Source: Owenia fusiformis (Eukaryota > Annelida > Polychaeta > Sabellida > Oweniidae). Taken from it: a stretch of 64,000 nucleotides of DNA. The DNA lies in contig CAIIXF020000006.1 in assembly GCA_903813345.2 (NCBI GenBank), positions 28,029,936 through 28,093,935 of the forward strand, given 5' to 3'. Positions 24,501 to 35,532 of the stretch are shown piece after piece. Numbering within the stretch: position 1 is the first letter of the stretch; every line of letters starts with the position of its first letter. Position numbers and translations under genes: made by a program. Below the pieces are notes generated by a model, which was given only the letters and a program-made list of their open reading frames with translations, had not been told where the DNA came from and did not search any database.

Positions 24501-27500
24501 TACCAGGAACGCAAGGACACTAAATATATGGGTATTAATGGAATTTGCATGGACTAATTGGAAAGGTAAAATTTTTCAATTGACTCACTGTAAATATTAC
24601 ATCAGCCATTTATGTGGACATTAGTGACCTACTTTCAACATAAACAGTGTAGTGTGCTTTGTAGAAGCCTATACTCTTAGTGCATAGTATACACTGGAGT
24701 GTTGCTGAATAAGTTCAAGGGACCATCTCAAAACGAGCAAACTGATGAAACTTTTCTGAACCATGGATAATGATAGTGGTCAGATGAAACTTGAAGGGGT
24801 AACCCCTGCATTCATTAAACTGAATGACTTAACAAACAATAACAGAAATGTAAAAGATCTGGAAATTTGTAGATCAATAGCGAATGTAGTTGATGCCAAA
24901 GAGATTCAAGGTGTACAACGTGTGAGAGGACTATGGCGTTTATATATGAAAACTATAGATGCAAAAGCTACTCTCATTGCGAATGGTATAAGCTTGAGAG
25001 GCCAGATGATTCAACTGTATGACACTAATCCATACACATCAAATATACACAATCCGAATGTTGAAGCCACCAAGGTGACAATTAAGGATATACCTCTATC
25101 TGTAGCTAATGATGAGATCCTCAAAATGTTAGCTGACCTTGGAGTACAATTATCATCTAAACTTTTCTATGGAAAGATTCGTGATGAAAATAACGCTCTC
25201 ACAGAGTTTCTCAATGGAGATCGTTATTTCTACAGTGAAAGAGCTGCACTGATGGCTAAACCACCGCCTGCAACATCTAAGTGTGGAAATCACCCTTGTA
25301 GAATATGGTACCAAGGTCAAGTTGTCCGTCAAAATCAACCGCAGAAACTGGTCTGCTTTAAATGTCAAAAAGAAGGGCACTTAAAATCTAGGTGTACAAA
25401 TGAACCTGTCTGTAGAATATGTACGAATGAGGGGCATCAAGCTGGAGATAACACATGCCCATTCTACAAGCTCAATGATGACATGACAATTATCGATAAT
25501 GCGAGAAATCCTCTCTCCATCAATTCTATGTCCTCAATCATGCATGGTGATGTGTTGTACCCATCGATAGAGATTGCATATCTTACAATCAAAGCTAGGC
25601 GTAATGGTCTCCCTGATTTGGCTAATAAAATTAGCAATATCAAATCCAGTATGCAGGCCCGTGAGATGGCTAAAGAAATCAAATGCACTGATGATTGGGA
25701 TATTAACAACATAGATATTATGAAACAACTGATATCTGAGAAAATACAACAGCACCCTGAGATCAAAGATACATTGCTCGATACTGGTGATACCTATATA
25801 GCAATGGCCTCTTTTGAAACAACATGGGGAAGTGGACTTGGCCAAAAACTAACATGTACTACTGACCAGGAACTTTGGCCTGGCAAGAATACAGTTGGCT
25901 CTTACTTGATGGAATTACGTTCCACACTGAATGATGAAATAACTGATATCTCCTATGCTCAAACTGATGTCACATTAGCTCCTGCTACCACACCTAAGCA
26001 TGAAGAAGTCTTCAGTGACGCTGTAGAGCATCCTTCTCCAATTAGAAAAGAAAGTACTCCACAACGGATTAAATCCAAACTCAGGAAGTTCAGACGTAAG
26101 AGGAGCCGTGATTCACCTGAACCTACATCACATCCCCCAAAGAAACCAAATCCACTGAAACATTTTGAGACCAAAATTGACAACAGTTATTCCCCTCTCA
26201 CTTATGACAGTGACCCCTCATAGACATCTGATGATTACAGTGTTAACTTGTAAATATAAATACATGAACACTGTATTTGCACTAGTACACAGTGATAGAC
26301 AGATATGTATAATATGTAAAAAATGTAAATATTTCTGTTTTTGTTTTTCTTGGTATTCTGTTATTATGAATATTTTTATTAAAAACCATAAATAATGGCA
26401 GAAAAACTTACAATTTTATCTCTCAATGTGAGAGGCCTAAATGATAAGGTAAAGCGAAAGAGAACCTTTAACCTTTTCAAGCAGTATAATGCTGATGTAA
26501 TTCTTCTCCAAGAAACATTCATCACTCAATTAATTGTAAATGAAATTGACCAAGAATGGCCAGGGGAAGCAATTCACAATGTGAGTAACTCCCCCCACAG
26601 TAGGGGTGTTTCTATCTTATTCAATGAAACTTTGAATGTAAGTGTTATTGAAACTTTTAAAAGTGATGACGCAAGAATGATATTGGCAAATGTAAAGATA
26701 AATAATAATATATTTTCTTTTGTTTCAATGTATGCACCTAACAACCCCAAATCAAGGCTTGAATTCTTCAAGCAAAATTCAAAAAAGATCAAACAACATA
26801 TTGGGCTTATTGAAAATGTATATGTATGTGGTGACATGAATTGTTATAGAACACAACATGACAAACAAAATCAGGTGCTTGAAAATGATCAAAGTAGAAT
26901 GTATTTTGAAAATATGATAAAATATTTAGATCTAATTGATGAGATGAAACATCAAGGTTTCACATGTATGTCACGTCAGGGTAATAGCAAATCAAGAATT
27001 GACTATATGCTTGTTCAAAAAAATGCTCAATTTAAAATTTTGAAAAAAGAGAAGAAGCATTTTGCTTTCTCAGACCATAAAATACTTTTACTAACTTTGA
27101 ATATAACTTCGAATGAAAAAGGACCAGGATATTGGAAATTCAATAATTTGCTTTTACAAGATGACAACTATGTTAAAATGATCAAACACATAATATACCA
27201 TCATGATCAAGAAAATCCTCAACTTCAATCTAATCAATTAAAATGGGAATATCTTAAAATCAAAATTAAAGAAGAAACAATTCGATATTCAATTAAACTG
27301 AGACATTCGAAAAATACCATGATAAAAGATATGGAAAATGAACTTGAGGATTTAGAGAAAATGAATGTATTATCAGAAACTGAACAAATTAGACGTGCAA
27401 CAATATTGACGTCTTTAGAAAATGATTTAATAGAAAAAACATCAGGGGCTATTTTGAGATCCAAACAGGAATGGATAAAAGATGGAGACAAAAATAGCAA

Positions 27501-30500
27501 ATTATTTCTAAATCTTGAAAAAACTAGACAGAGTAGTAATGTAATTAGATCTTTAAAAACAAACTCTGGAACTGTATCCTCAGATGCAGAGATAATGAAA
27601 GAGGAGGTTCTCTTCTATAAAGAATTGTATAAATCTAAAGCTTGCACTAACGAAGAGCTTGTTACATACTTTAATAGCATTAATTTTCCAAAAATATTAG
27701 ATGAAAATGACAAAAACTTTTTGATTGGAAAAGTAACAAATGAAGAATGCTTAACAGTGATAAAAAATATGAAGTTAAATATATCTCCTGGGTCAGATGG
27801 ACTTACATCTAATTTTTACAAGTTCTTTTGGCAGGATGTTAGTTTGTATGTTATAAATGCTATAAATGAATCCTATGAAACTGGCATAATGCCACCATCT
27901 TTTAGAAAAATTATAATTAGTTTACTTTTTAAAAAAGGAGATAGGGAACTTTTGAAAAACTTTAGACCTATCTCACTCTCTAATACAGACTACAAGATAC
28001 TAGCTTTTATTTTGGCAAAGCGAATGCAAAAAGTAATTGCAAAAATAATTGGTTCTCAGCAGACTGCCTATATAAATAATCGTTTTATTGGAAATAGTTG
28101 TCGACTTACGCTTGATATTTATGAATATGCTGAAAATTATGAAAAAGAGGGCGCTATTTTATTCATTGATTTTAAAAAATCTTTTGATAGTATCGAGTGG
28201 AATTTCATCTTTGAAACATTCAAAAAATTCAATTTTCCTGAACAGTTTATTAAGTGGATAAAAATACTCTATGTAAAACCAATGGTAACTATTAAACAAA
28301 ATGGATGGTTTTCTGAAAATATACACATGCAAAGATCCTGTCGGCAAGGCTGTCCAGTATCTGCTTTGGCATTTATTATGTGCACAGAGGTCCTTGCACT
28401 TAAAATAAAACAGAATATTAACATAAATGGCATTGAAATAAACAATAATGAATACAAACTCTCTCAATATGCAGATGATGCTAATTTATTTTTAAAAGAC
28501 AAAGATTCAATATTGCAAGCAATTCAAACGATTCAATCATTCTCTTATGTTTCTGGATTAGAACTAAATATAGACAAAACTGAAGGAATTTGGTTAGGGA
28601 GAAGTAAAGTGAATGAAAATAACTTTGCAAATATAAAATTTAGCAATGAGGCGGTAAAAACTCTTGGCATTTTTATTGGACATGATAAAGACAAATGTTA
28701 TGAGCTAAATTGGCTGAACAGGATAACAAAATTAGAGAAAGTGTTAGATTCTTGGAAAAAGAGGAATTTAACATTAATTGGAAAAATAACAGTGATAAAA
28801 TCAATCGCCCTTCCAAAATTGATTTATGCGGCATCAATACTTCAATATGATAATGAAATTGTAAAAAGAGTTAATACAATAATTTATAAATTCCTTTGGG
28901 ATGGAAAAGATAAAATAAGGCGAACTATTATTATAAATTCATTAGAAAAAGGTGGACTTAACATGATAGACTTTGAATCTCAATTGCATGCTCTAAAAGC
29001 TGCTTGGATTCCAAGGTTATATGATAAAAAACAAATGATGAATAAAATACCATATCTCTATTTTGATAATATTGTAAATGATTTTGATGTATTATTGAAA
29101 ATGAATAGTTTTGATTTGCAATACTTTCAGAAAATACCAATTTTTTATCAGCAAGTATTATGTGCTCATGCCAAATGTAAAGACAAAAAAAATCTTGAAA
29201 ATATGAAAACATGTGATATCCTGCAAGAGACTATATGGGGTAATAGTTTGTTTACTGTAAACAAAAAAACTCTGTATTTTAGAAATTGGATTGAAAGTGG
29301 TATTGTCTATGTAAAGGATCTAATAATAGAGGATACATTTAATGATATCAACCACATTTTTCAAAAGTTACAGGAAAAACAAAATTGGATTTCTGAATTT
29401 TATCAAGTTAACTCAAGTATGAATATTGCAAGAGGTTTTATTGATGTCAATAAAGCAAAATACACAAACATTCCAAATTACAGATTGAAAGCAAATAATG
29501 TTTTATTCCAAATTAGAGATCAAAAATCAAAATTCTTTTATGAAATTTTGAAAAATAAGCAATCTGAAAAATGGTTCATGAAAAAGAAATGGGAACGTGA
29601 ATTTTGCTTCTTAAATAATGAAACCTTCGATGAAATAAATTGGGAAAACTTTTTTTTTACAAAGATAAAATGTAAAGAAAAGAAAATAGCTAATTTCAAC
29701 TATAAGATTATAAACAACATCCTTCCTAGTCTAAATGACTTACATTTATATGGAAAAAGTGAAACATTTAATTGCAGTTTGTGCGGAGAAGTATGTACAT
29801 TAAAACATTTGCTTTTCACATGTACACTCTCCCAAAATGTTTGGAAATATATCTTTAATATATCAGGTTTAAAAATAACATATAGAAAGTTGATAATAGG
29901 CTATAATGGAAATGACAACCAGACTGCATTTTTGAACTATTTTATTAGTATTGTAACATTTGTGATCTATAAAGCATACATCCAAGAATTAAATAATGGA
30001 ATAAAACGGAATTTTGAAGGAATTGTTAAAACTCTAAAATTCGAAATTTATGTACGTAAAAATGTATTTTTTAAAAACAAATGGAATATGATAAGATTGT
30101 AATTGATTTATTACTACTGTATCTGTACTTACTTTAAAAAACTGAAATAAACTATATTGAAAAGAAAAAAAAAAAATAAAATAGCACTTGTAGTTTTTTA
30201 TATGATTTTGTTTCCCTGAATTGAGATCTTTAATTTTACAAATCTCAGTATCAATCTATTTAAATTCAAACAAGGTCTCAGAATTTCTCTTACGTAATTC
30301 CGATCCTTACACCTCTTACATGCAAATTTAGAAAATACCATCTTTGGTTTTCATCCTAATTTAGAAAACTCCATCTTTGGTTTTCTTCTTCATTGATAAT
30401 TCACCGTTTGTGGTCACTTCAGATTGAGCAACAAGAGACGAAGCAGGTGGCAGCACTGTCTGCAATGGAGTCAACAGAGATCCAACGCCACAAAACAGAG

Positions 30501-32611
30501 ATATCATCTCTTGAGGACCAATTGGCAGAAAAAAATAAAGTATTGTTTATTTGCTAAATAAAAATATTTTTTTGAGAATTTGTCATTACATAAATAAAAC
30601 AAATATGTAATTATTCAACAATATTTTTCAAAACATAACATATAACATTAGTATTAAACAAAAATTTCAAAAAGGCCTTTGTTAAGCTTTAATATCCTGT
30701 TTAACCTCTTGAATCCCAGGCTCTAAAATTGGCATGAAACCAGAGAATTTTTCATTTTTTGCCACCTTTTGACATTTTATTAAATACCTATACAACTTTA
30801 GATGCTCAGCTTAGTAAAATTGGACGGCAGAGATCATTTCTACACGTTTTAAAACAATTTTTGTGTAAATTGGATGAAAATTGTTCAAATGAGAGCAATT
30901 TTTGTGAAAAATTTTGTGACGGATTTCCTCATCCCTCTGGGCACCAATAAATTCATTTGTGACGGATATATCCGTCACTCTGGGTATTCAAGAGGTTAAG
31001 AACCCCAATTCTAAGGCTAAAATCCTCATTTTCTCAGAAGAACTCAAGTTGATTGAATTTCAACAAGTAGATTCCTGTTGGATAGAATAGGGGTTCTTAA
31101 ACAGGACATTGGACTTGCTTTTTGGAACTTTTTGTTGGTACTACATAAAACTTCTCTGTAATGAACTCCTGTCCACAAGGAACAGTTTCGGTCTGTACAG
31201 AAAGTGTTCCCTGTTTGCAGGTTTTACTGTATAATTAATTATTCAGCAGTAGATAAAATATGGCATAAAATCTTCAATTAGTTTGTTAAGCATTCATTCA
31301 TCTTTGTTCATCTTTTTTGTTTATTTATTTTAGTTCAATTTTCAATCTTCTTCCAGGCAATAAAAATGCAGCAACAAAGACTGACAGATCTTAAGAAAAC
31401 CCTTCAACGGGAGCTCAAAGTTCAATCCTTACCTTCAGATGAATCAAATGGCACATCAAACTCTCCTAGGGATTCCCCTAGCAACAATAGGAAATTCCCT
31501 AGCAATGGGAGTCAAAATAAACACACAGTGCCATCTATAGGAAATAATTCTAAAAGTGAACAATCCGTAAACTCAATTATACGGGAAAAGGAAAAAACAC
31601 CACCAGCAGTCATTGAACAAACTACAATAAAACAAGATGCTTTAATGCGGAATGTTGTCACAAATGCTGATCACAGAGACTCATTTGAAAATGCTCGTGA
31701 ACACTTAGATGTAAACTTTGAGTACCTCAAACATGTTGTGATGAAGTTTATGCTGAGTAAAGAAACCGAGGTAAGTTTTTATTAATCAAAATTTGGGTGG
31801 AGCTTCACCAGGGGCCGTGAATTTGTACGATCCCCAATCCAATCCAGATAAATTTTATCTTTTGGGATAAATCTTGGATTACTAATCCGATAAATATTTG
31901 GTGAATTCGTACGATCCGAGGATTATGAGGGGGAATCCCCAAAATTCATCCAATTTGCATTGGAATTAGGATAAAATTTATCCAAAAAGTAATCCACCTC
32001 AAGAGGTGGATTGAGATTTATCCTGAGATTAATCTCAGGATCGTACGAATTCACCAATTTTTGGATTAATTCTTTGATCAAACCCACAATGCATCATTAC
32101 CATGACGAAATTTATCTGGATTGGATCGCGGATCGTCCGAATTCAATGCCCCAGCAGTCTTTTGATATGATTTCCCCAACCTGGGATCTTCACATTGGTC
32201 ATTTAACCTGACCTGTTTGCTGTATGCATATACAATGTACTCATATTGAATACACATGGCCAAAAGTGATTGCAGACAGTCATATCTTTGACTATAAATG
32301 ATGATATGACTGTTTAAAATTACTTGTCTACCATATCTGGTCATTTTGTGAATCATTTCGTGTTAATTGAATACTATGATAGATTGGTGATCCCTTTGAA
32401 ACTTAAACATTTGTAACAACCCTTATCCATGACTTATTTCTTACACTTCCAGGCAGTGCATTTAATTCGTGCAATCAGCATCCTATTAAAGCTGAACCAA
32501 AATGAACAGAGACTAATGAAAGACACGCTAGAGTACAAAATGAGTTGGTTCGGATCAAAGCCAAATCTAGGGAAAGGACAAACAGCGAAAGTTATTCCAC
32601 CGTCTTACTGA
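12570..32611 (+). CDS. GOLGA1: Golgin-97 (golgin A1), 20 coding exons, GRIP-domain tether of the trans-Golgi network
   Basis: The ATG is at 12577. Coding exons: 12577-12712, 12956-13029, 13303-13387, 14031-14105, 15407-15537, 15962-16090, 16365-16513, 17786-17897, 19790-19885, 20307-20435, 20874-20969, 21382-21477, 21867-21962, 22211-22363, 22740-22925, 23342-23444, 24136-24338, 30423-30539, 31357-31770, 32453-32611. All junctions are GT-AG and in phase; the total is 912 aa. The N-terminus [12 protein letters not shown] and the block [16 protein letters not shown]-like around exon 6/7 match golgin-97. The middle is continuous coiled coil. The last two exons hold a Ser/Asn-rich linker and the GRIP domain, with [13 protein letters not shown] (its Tyr is the ARL1-contact position) and [11 protein letters not shown] at the end. 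Golgin-97 is recruited to the trans-Golgi network by ARL1-GTP and captures endosome-derived vesicles. Intron 17 contains a full LINE, and exon 16 runs into a donor-spanning minisatellite. Confidence 0.95.
15729..15920. mobile_element. Diverged copy of the GGCCCGTAGCC-end MITE family
   Basis: It ends CTACGGGCTTG and contains CACCATTCTGAGCACTTTTC, which is shared with the complete copy at 50285-50492. It lies just before golgin-97 exon 6. Confidence 0.55.
16715..17554. mobile_element. TTAA-flanked element, family II, copy A (about 840 bp)
   Basis: TTAA plus AGTCCCCGTCTAAAGTTTG at the left pairs with the inverse of ...TTAATATGGGGCCT plus TTAA at the right. The interior is AT-rich and non-coding. 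The same ends delimit 40684-41666. Confidence 0.7.
18056..18694. mobile_element. 639-bp TIR element with 6-bp target duplication
   Basis: The ends CAGGGCTACTAGAATTCTG and GAATCTAGTAGCCCTG are inverted. CTCTAT directly flanks both sides (18050-18055 and 18695-18700). The interior is non-coding and has repeated AAATTCTGCA words. The CAGGG ends suggest a hAT-like element, but hAT targets are usually 8 bp, so the superfamily is uncertain. Confidence 0.75.
19010..19690. repeat. 15-bp minisatellite in golgin-97 intron 8
   Basis: About 45 units of the type CCATGATCCCATTGA / CCATGATCCAAGTGA. The 15-bp period keeps several frames open on both strands, which explains the artefactual ORFs here. Confidence 0.95.
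21545..21785. repeat. Degenerate 18-20 bp tandem repeat in golgin-97 intron 12
   Basis: Units are of the form AAGGTAAACATGAACTCT. Each contains a GGTAA word that resembles a weak 5' splice site. Confidence 0.75.
21995..22108. repeat. 58-bp tandem duplication in golgin-97 intron 13
   Basis: GAAATCATTATT, CTTGTTATGGTACAATATAG and AGTAATTAAATGTGAAAA occur twice at a 58-bp offset. Confidence 0.85.
22558..22716. mobile_element. pogo/Tigger-like MITE remnant
   Basis: It starts ACAGTAAAACC and is followed by several GTGTTCATATT / AGAGAGGTGTTCGTA-type motifs, the inverse of those in the 5.3-kb copy. The right end is truncated just before golgin-97 exon 15. Confidence 0.5.
22938..23083. mobile_element. 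GGCCCGTAGCC-end MITE family, diverged copy
   Basis: GGCCCCTAGCCAG at the left and CTGGTTACGGG at the right, with GAACC/GGTTCAC blocks inside. It begins about 12 bases after the donor of golgin-97 exon 15. Confidence 0.55.
23407..23979 (+). repeat. 57-bp minisatellite spanning the golgin-97 exon 16 splice donor, ten copies
   Basis: Units begin at 23410 and recur exactly every 57 bp (23467, 23524 ... 23923). Each has the last 35 bases of exon 16 followed by CAG-GTAAGTAATTATG. The first unit is the real exon end; nine more lie in the intron. Copy 4 has GTAAAT and copy 6 GTAATT at the donor; the other eight are identical there. The period is 19 codons, but the intronic part adds an in-frame TAA. 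Confidence 0.97.
24763..26223 (+). CDS. LINE ORF1, nucleic-acid-binding Gag-like protein
   Basis: 486 aa. This is the retrotransposon's RNA-binding protein, expected to coat its transcript in the RNP. Residues of about 100-150 look like an RRM-type fold ([10 protein letters not shown]...). Two zinc knuckles follow: [14 protein letters not shown] (C-x2-C-x4-H-x4-C, about residues 199-212) and [16 protein letters not shown] (C-x2-C-x4-H-x6-C). The C-terminus is basic and Ser/Pro-rich (about 420-470, [10 protein letters not shown]). RRM plus CCHC knuckles is the type of ORF1 found in Tx1-like and plant L1 elements, unlike the coiled-coil trimer of mammalian L1. The start is taken at the ATG at 24763 since the leader upstream has stops. 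Called from domains; the exact clade is not tested. Confidence 0.9.
   Translation: MDNDSGQMKLEGVTPAFIKLNDLTNNNRNVKDLEICRSIANVVDAKEIQGVQRVRGLWRLYMKTIDAKATLIANGISLRGQMIQLYDTNPYTSNIHNPNVEATKVTIKDIPLSVANDEILKMLADLGVQLSSKLFYGKIRDENNALTEFLNGDRYFYSERAALMAKPPPATSKCGNHPCRIWYQGQVVRQNQPQKLVCFKCQKEGHLKSRCTNEPVCRICTNEGHQAGDNTCPFYKLNDDMTIIDNARNPLSINSMSSIMHGDVLYPSIEIAYLTIKARRNGLPDLANKISNIKSSMQAREMAKEIKCTDDWDINNIDIMKQLISEKIQQHPEIKDTLLDTGDTYIAMASFETTWGSGLGQKLTCTTDQELWPGKNTVGSYLMELRSTLNDEITDISYAQTDVTLAPATTPKHEEVFSDAVEHPSPIRKESTPQRIKSKLRKFRRKRSRDSPEPTSHPPKKPNPLKHFETKIDNSYSPLTYDSDPS
26395..30102 (+). CDS. LINE ORF2, endonuclease-reverse transcriptase
   Basis: 1235 aa. The N-terminal apurinic-type endonuclease (1-230) shows [31 protein letters not shown] and FSDHKILLL (catalytic His). 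The reverse transcriptase (about 450-720) shows [28 protein letters not shown] (first catalytic Asp), [11 protein letters not shown] and [10 protein letters not shown] (paired catalytic Asp). A C-terminal zinc finger, [17 protein letters not shown], follows near residue 1125. This set and order are those of L1-clade elements, with motifs closest to my recollection of Tx1-like members. The protein nicks target DNA and primes reverse transcription from the 3' nick; the flanking duplication and A-rich tail fit that. No stops or frameshifts are present, so the copy could be active. Confidence 0.95.
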   Translation: MAEKLTILSLNVRGLNDKVKRKRTFNLFKQYNADVILLQETFITQLIVNEIDQEWPGEAIHNVSNSPHSRGVSILFNETLNVSVIETFKSDDARMILANVKINNNIFSFVSMYAPNNPKSRLEFFKQNSKKIKQHIGLIENVYVCGDMNCYRTQHDKQNQVLENDQSRMYFENMIKYLDLIDEMKHQGFTCMSRQGNSKSRIDYMLVQKNAQFKILKKEKKHFAFSDHKILLLTLNITSNEKGPGYWKFNNLLLQDDNYVKMIKHIIYHHDQENPQLQSNQLKWEYLKIKIKEETIRYSIKLRHSKNTMIKDMENELEDLEKMNVLSETEQIRRATILTSLENDLIEKTSGAILRSKQEWIKDGDKNSKLFLNLEKTRQSSNVIRSLKTNSGTVSSDAEIMKEEVLFYKELYKSKACTNEELVTYFNSINFPKILDENDKNFLIGKVTNEECLTVIKNMKLNISPGSDGLTSNFYKFFWQDVSLYVINAINESYETGIMPPSFRKIIISLLFKKGDRELLKNFRPISLSNTDYKILAFILAKRMQKVIAKIIGSQQTAYINNRFIGNSCRLTLDIYEYAENYEKEGAILFIDFKKSFDSIEWNFIFETFKKFNFPEQFIKWIKILYVKPMVTIKQNGWFSENIHMQRSCRQGCPVSALAFIMCTEVLALKIKQNININGIEINNNEYKLSQYADDANLFLKDKDSILQAIQTIQSFSYVSGLELNIDKTEGIWLGRSKVNENNFANIKFSNEAVKTLGIFIGHDKDKCYELNWLNRITKLEKVLDSWKKRNLTLIGKITVIKSIALPKLIYAASILQYDNEIVKRVNTIIYKFLWDGKDKIRRTIIINSLEKGGLNMIDFESQLHALKAAWIPRLYDKKQMMNKIPYLYFDNIVNDFDVLLKMNSFDLQYFQKIPIFYQQVLCAHAKCKDKKNLENMKTCDILQETIWGNSLFTVNKKTLYFRNWIESGIVYVKDLIIEDTFNDINHIFQKLQEKQNWISEFYQVNSSMNIARGFIDVNKAKYTNIPNYRLKANNVLFQIRDQKSKFFYEILKNKQSEKWFMKKKWEREFCFLNNETFDEINWENFFFTKIKCKEKKIANFNYKIINNILPSLNDLHLYGKSETFNCSLCGEVCTLKHLLFTCTLSQNVWKYIFNISGLKITYRKLIIGYNGNDNQTAFLNYFISIVTFVIYKAYIQELNNGIKRNFEGIVKTLKFEIYVRKNVFFKNKWNMIRL
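30701..30999. mobile_element. TTAA-flanked MITE, family I, copy B
   Basis: TTAACCTCTTGAATCCCAGG at the left and CTGGGTATTCAAGAGG plus TTAA at the right; GTGACGGATATATCCGTCAC lies at the right end. It is the inverse orientation of copy A and very similar along its length. Located in golgin-97 intron 18. Confidence 0.85.
31811..32152. mobile_element. 342-bp inverted-repeat MITE in the last golgin-97 intron
   Basis: The left end GGGGCCGTGAATTTGTACGA pairs with the right end, which reads GGGGCATTGAATTCGGACGA on the minus strand; both continue into TCCAATCCAGATAAATTT. Internal GATTTATCC / GGATAAAT blocks are also inverted. Non-coding. Confidence 0.8.
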
Positions 32612-33972
32612 GTCAAAAACCACAGTAGCAACAGAGTCATTAATTGTTTAATAACTATCATAAAGTTGAGAAAACCTTCCCATCATCACGCACAGCCGGA
32701 CAAACTTCTATGATATTAACATCAAATTGGACCATCATTAAAACCTTTGCTTGATATGTAATGTATGTATGATGATAGGATATATGTAAATTAAAAAATT
32801 AATGTAACGATTCATATGAGATTCTGATTTCTCTTCGTTTAAAGAGGGCGCTCCAAAAATTGAAAGTGTTTTAAATGATATGCAGTAACCATTTTATAAA
32901 AGAGGTCATATTTGTCTATTTGTGAGATTCTTCATGTTTTGGGAATCATGTTTTGATGTTACAGGATTGAAGAGAAAATCTATGAAAGCCATGACAATGT
33001 AGAGAAAGTTATACCCTGGACAAGAGCTAAACTTGGACGGCACTCTTAAAATTCAAATATATTCAGATATACCATAATGCAACTCCCTACCCTCTATTGC
33101 CTTAATATTGCTGAGATCTCAATGATCTAAAATGGAATTTCATGGGAGTTGAATGTGAAATGAAAGTCAGCTACTAATAGGTAGAGAATGTCATAGAGAG
33201 GTTTTGTACAATCTTTGTAGCTCATGGTATCTAGATTCCGTAATACATTCACCAGATTTATGCGTAGTTCAATTAAAATGAGATGTGGTTGCAAATACGT
33301 TTTAGCTTTAACCTGATGTCCGAAACCTCTCTAAAATGTTTTTCCGATTATGAACACGTGTTTTTAAAAATACCTCAGATATGAATACTCTTTTGTTCTT
33401 GTTCATTCTTGTGCGTGGAAAATTAAATGTAGGTGGAAATATTAATAGTATCCCATGGATTTGGCTTGCTCCATCTATTTGAAAAAAAGAAATTGTAATC
33501 TGCAATGTTTATTACCACAGTCGTCGGTAGAAAGTGTGTCTTGGCAAATATTTATTCCGTTAAAAGTTTTTTTGGGGCACAATTACTCATGTATTCTTTG
33601 AACTAATGAAATAAGAATCTGTATCGCTGATATTTGATTCCTGTTTATCACATTAGCTATTATCTTTTATGATTTTGTTTCATATCAAACTTCAGTTATC
33701 TTGCACAGGTAGCTTCCTCATATTCACCTGTACAGGAACCTGACACAGTGTGGCTGTTGTTCTTTTGTGCTTTCTCAAAGTTCTTGAAATTGAACATCAA
33801 TATTTCCCTCCTTATGGAATTGATTAAATCTGGTACCTCTCTCTTCTGTAACACTTTTTTCCTATAAGTCACTCCATTTAGTATCAACCCTATATCAGAA
33901 CAAACAGTTATTAATGACATCAAAGGGCATGTACTTGTTGTAAACAATGAATTCCGTTGTTAATCTTAGTGC

Positions 33973-34142
33973 ATACAGGGTGACTCAAAAATGTTACCTT
34001 TTGGAACAATTATATAGGAATCATAATACACCACTCGCTGTTTTTTCAAGGGACACTTTATCTACAAAGAAAATCAAACATAAATCATATTTGAGAAAGT
34101 TTTTCCAAATTAAAGGGTAATATTTTTTTGGTCACCTTGTAT
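33973..34142. mobile_element. 170-bp mariner-like MITE
   Basis: The ends ATACAGGGTGACTCAAAAA and (inverted) ATACAAGGTGACCAAAAAAA match. The right end is repeated immediately after (to about 34206) as a tandem duplication of GGTCACCTTGTATATTGGAG. Confidence 0.7.
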
Positions 34143-35532
34143 ATTGGAGATAATAAATTGGGTAATGTTTTTTTGGTCACCTTGTATATTGGAGATAATA
34201 AATTGGATCAGATATAGATTTGGCATCTGAGAAAGCTTTGTTACAATTGATCAGCTTGGTGTAACTTGATGAGTCTCAAAGTGGGTTAATGGTAATTCTT
34301 GTTTGTTCTTCTGCACAGTTTTCTTTTACAATATTTTGAATCTGATATTCAGGGTGCAAATAATTCTAATGTGTCATTTTTCCAACATGTGTAAAAGCTA
34401 TAAAAGCAATGAACTTTGTCTGTTTAGCAATGCACCTTGTCTGTTTAGCAATGCACTTTGTATTTTTGCATTCCATAGTTTTCTTTGGGCCATAAACAGA
34501 AATTTCATAAAGTTGAAAATTCCTAAATCGATTGTAACCATCAATATGGTGAAGCCAAAAACAAAAGACTTCCCATTTTCTTAACTTGAGTTCAGTGCCC
34601 CTCTCAATGATACTTATTGGCAACCAATGGACAGATCTGCTGTACCCATTTTCTTGATAGTCTAATATATTGTTAAGTTATACTTACAGATAATTGAACT
34701 ACAGTTCATATGATGTTATATGTAGTATGTGAATGGCAAACAGAGGTACATAGAGACATATTTGAGTAAATCTGACCTATTAATTTATGTATGCATTAAA
34801 ACATGATTAAAGTTTACAAAAAGTCATCATCAATAAAATGGATGGATGATACTATTAAACCTTGTTAAATGATTTCAGAAATTGTATGTACTTTTCAAAT
34901 TGTGAAGTTATGGGACTTTTTAAATATTTATTAATTATGCCTAGTGCCAGAGTGGCCCAGCCAAACATATGAGTAAATCTACATAATTAAATAATTGTTA
35001 TTTATATATTTTATATTATATAATTTATTCAGAAAAAATATTGTGTACAATGCGCTCAATGTAATTACAGTGTATTTAGTTTGAGTAGAATGATTTGTAT
35101 GTGTAAACTTGCATACTCTGTCATATACATGTAATTCATAAACAGGACGAGGTCAATACTCCAACTAGGACACTGGACCCATCATTACATGGCCTGTTAA
35201 AACCATCCTCTGTACACAGGCCTCCAAAATCCAGAATATCATCTGGGAGAAGGAGGTACGGATTCTGGACACTTGGCCAGGCCTGTAGCCAGGATTTGCC
35301 AAGGGGGGTTCACTTTTTGAAAATTTCCATTTTTGGAGAAGGAGGTACAGATTCTGGACACTTGCTTAGGAGGATGGTTAAAATAACATATAACATTTAT
35401 AGTAAAATGTATAGCATTCATTGTCATAATAATTTTAAAAAAATTTTGTACACAAACGAGGGAATTTAGTTAAGAATAAAGTAAGGATACACAGAAACTC
35501 AACATAACTGACATTTTGATTTTGAAACCTTT

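Larger units (their letters stand above)
24386..30179 (+). mobile_element. Full-length L1/Tx1-like LINE inside golgin-97 intron 17
   Basis: The element is about 5.8 kb and in sense orientation to the host gene. It has a 5' leader of about 380 bp, ORF1 (24763-26223), a 171-bp spacer, ORF2 (26395-30102) and a short 3' UTR with AATAAA at 30146 and an A-rich tail. An exact 11-bp target duplication, AATAGCACTTG, flanks it (24375-24385 and 30180-30190). Both ORFs are uninterrupted, so the insertion looks recent. Confidence 0.95.

Noticed and set aside
30759-30950. 63-aa ORF similar to the one at 7579-7821
   Set aside because: Both lie inside TTAA MITE copies on opposite strands and match no transposase domain I recognise.
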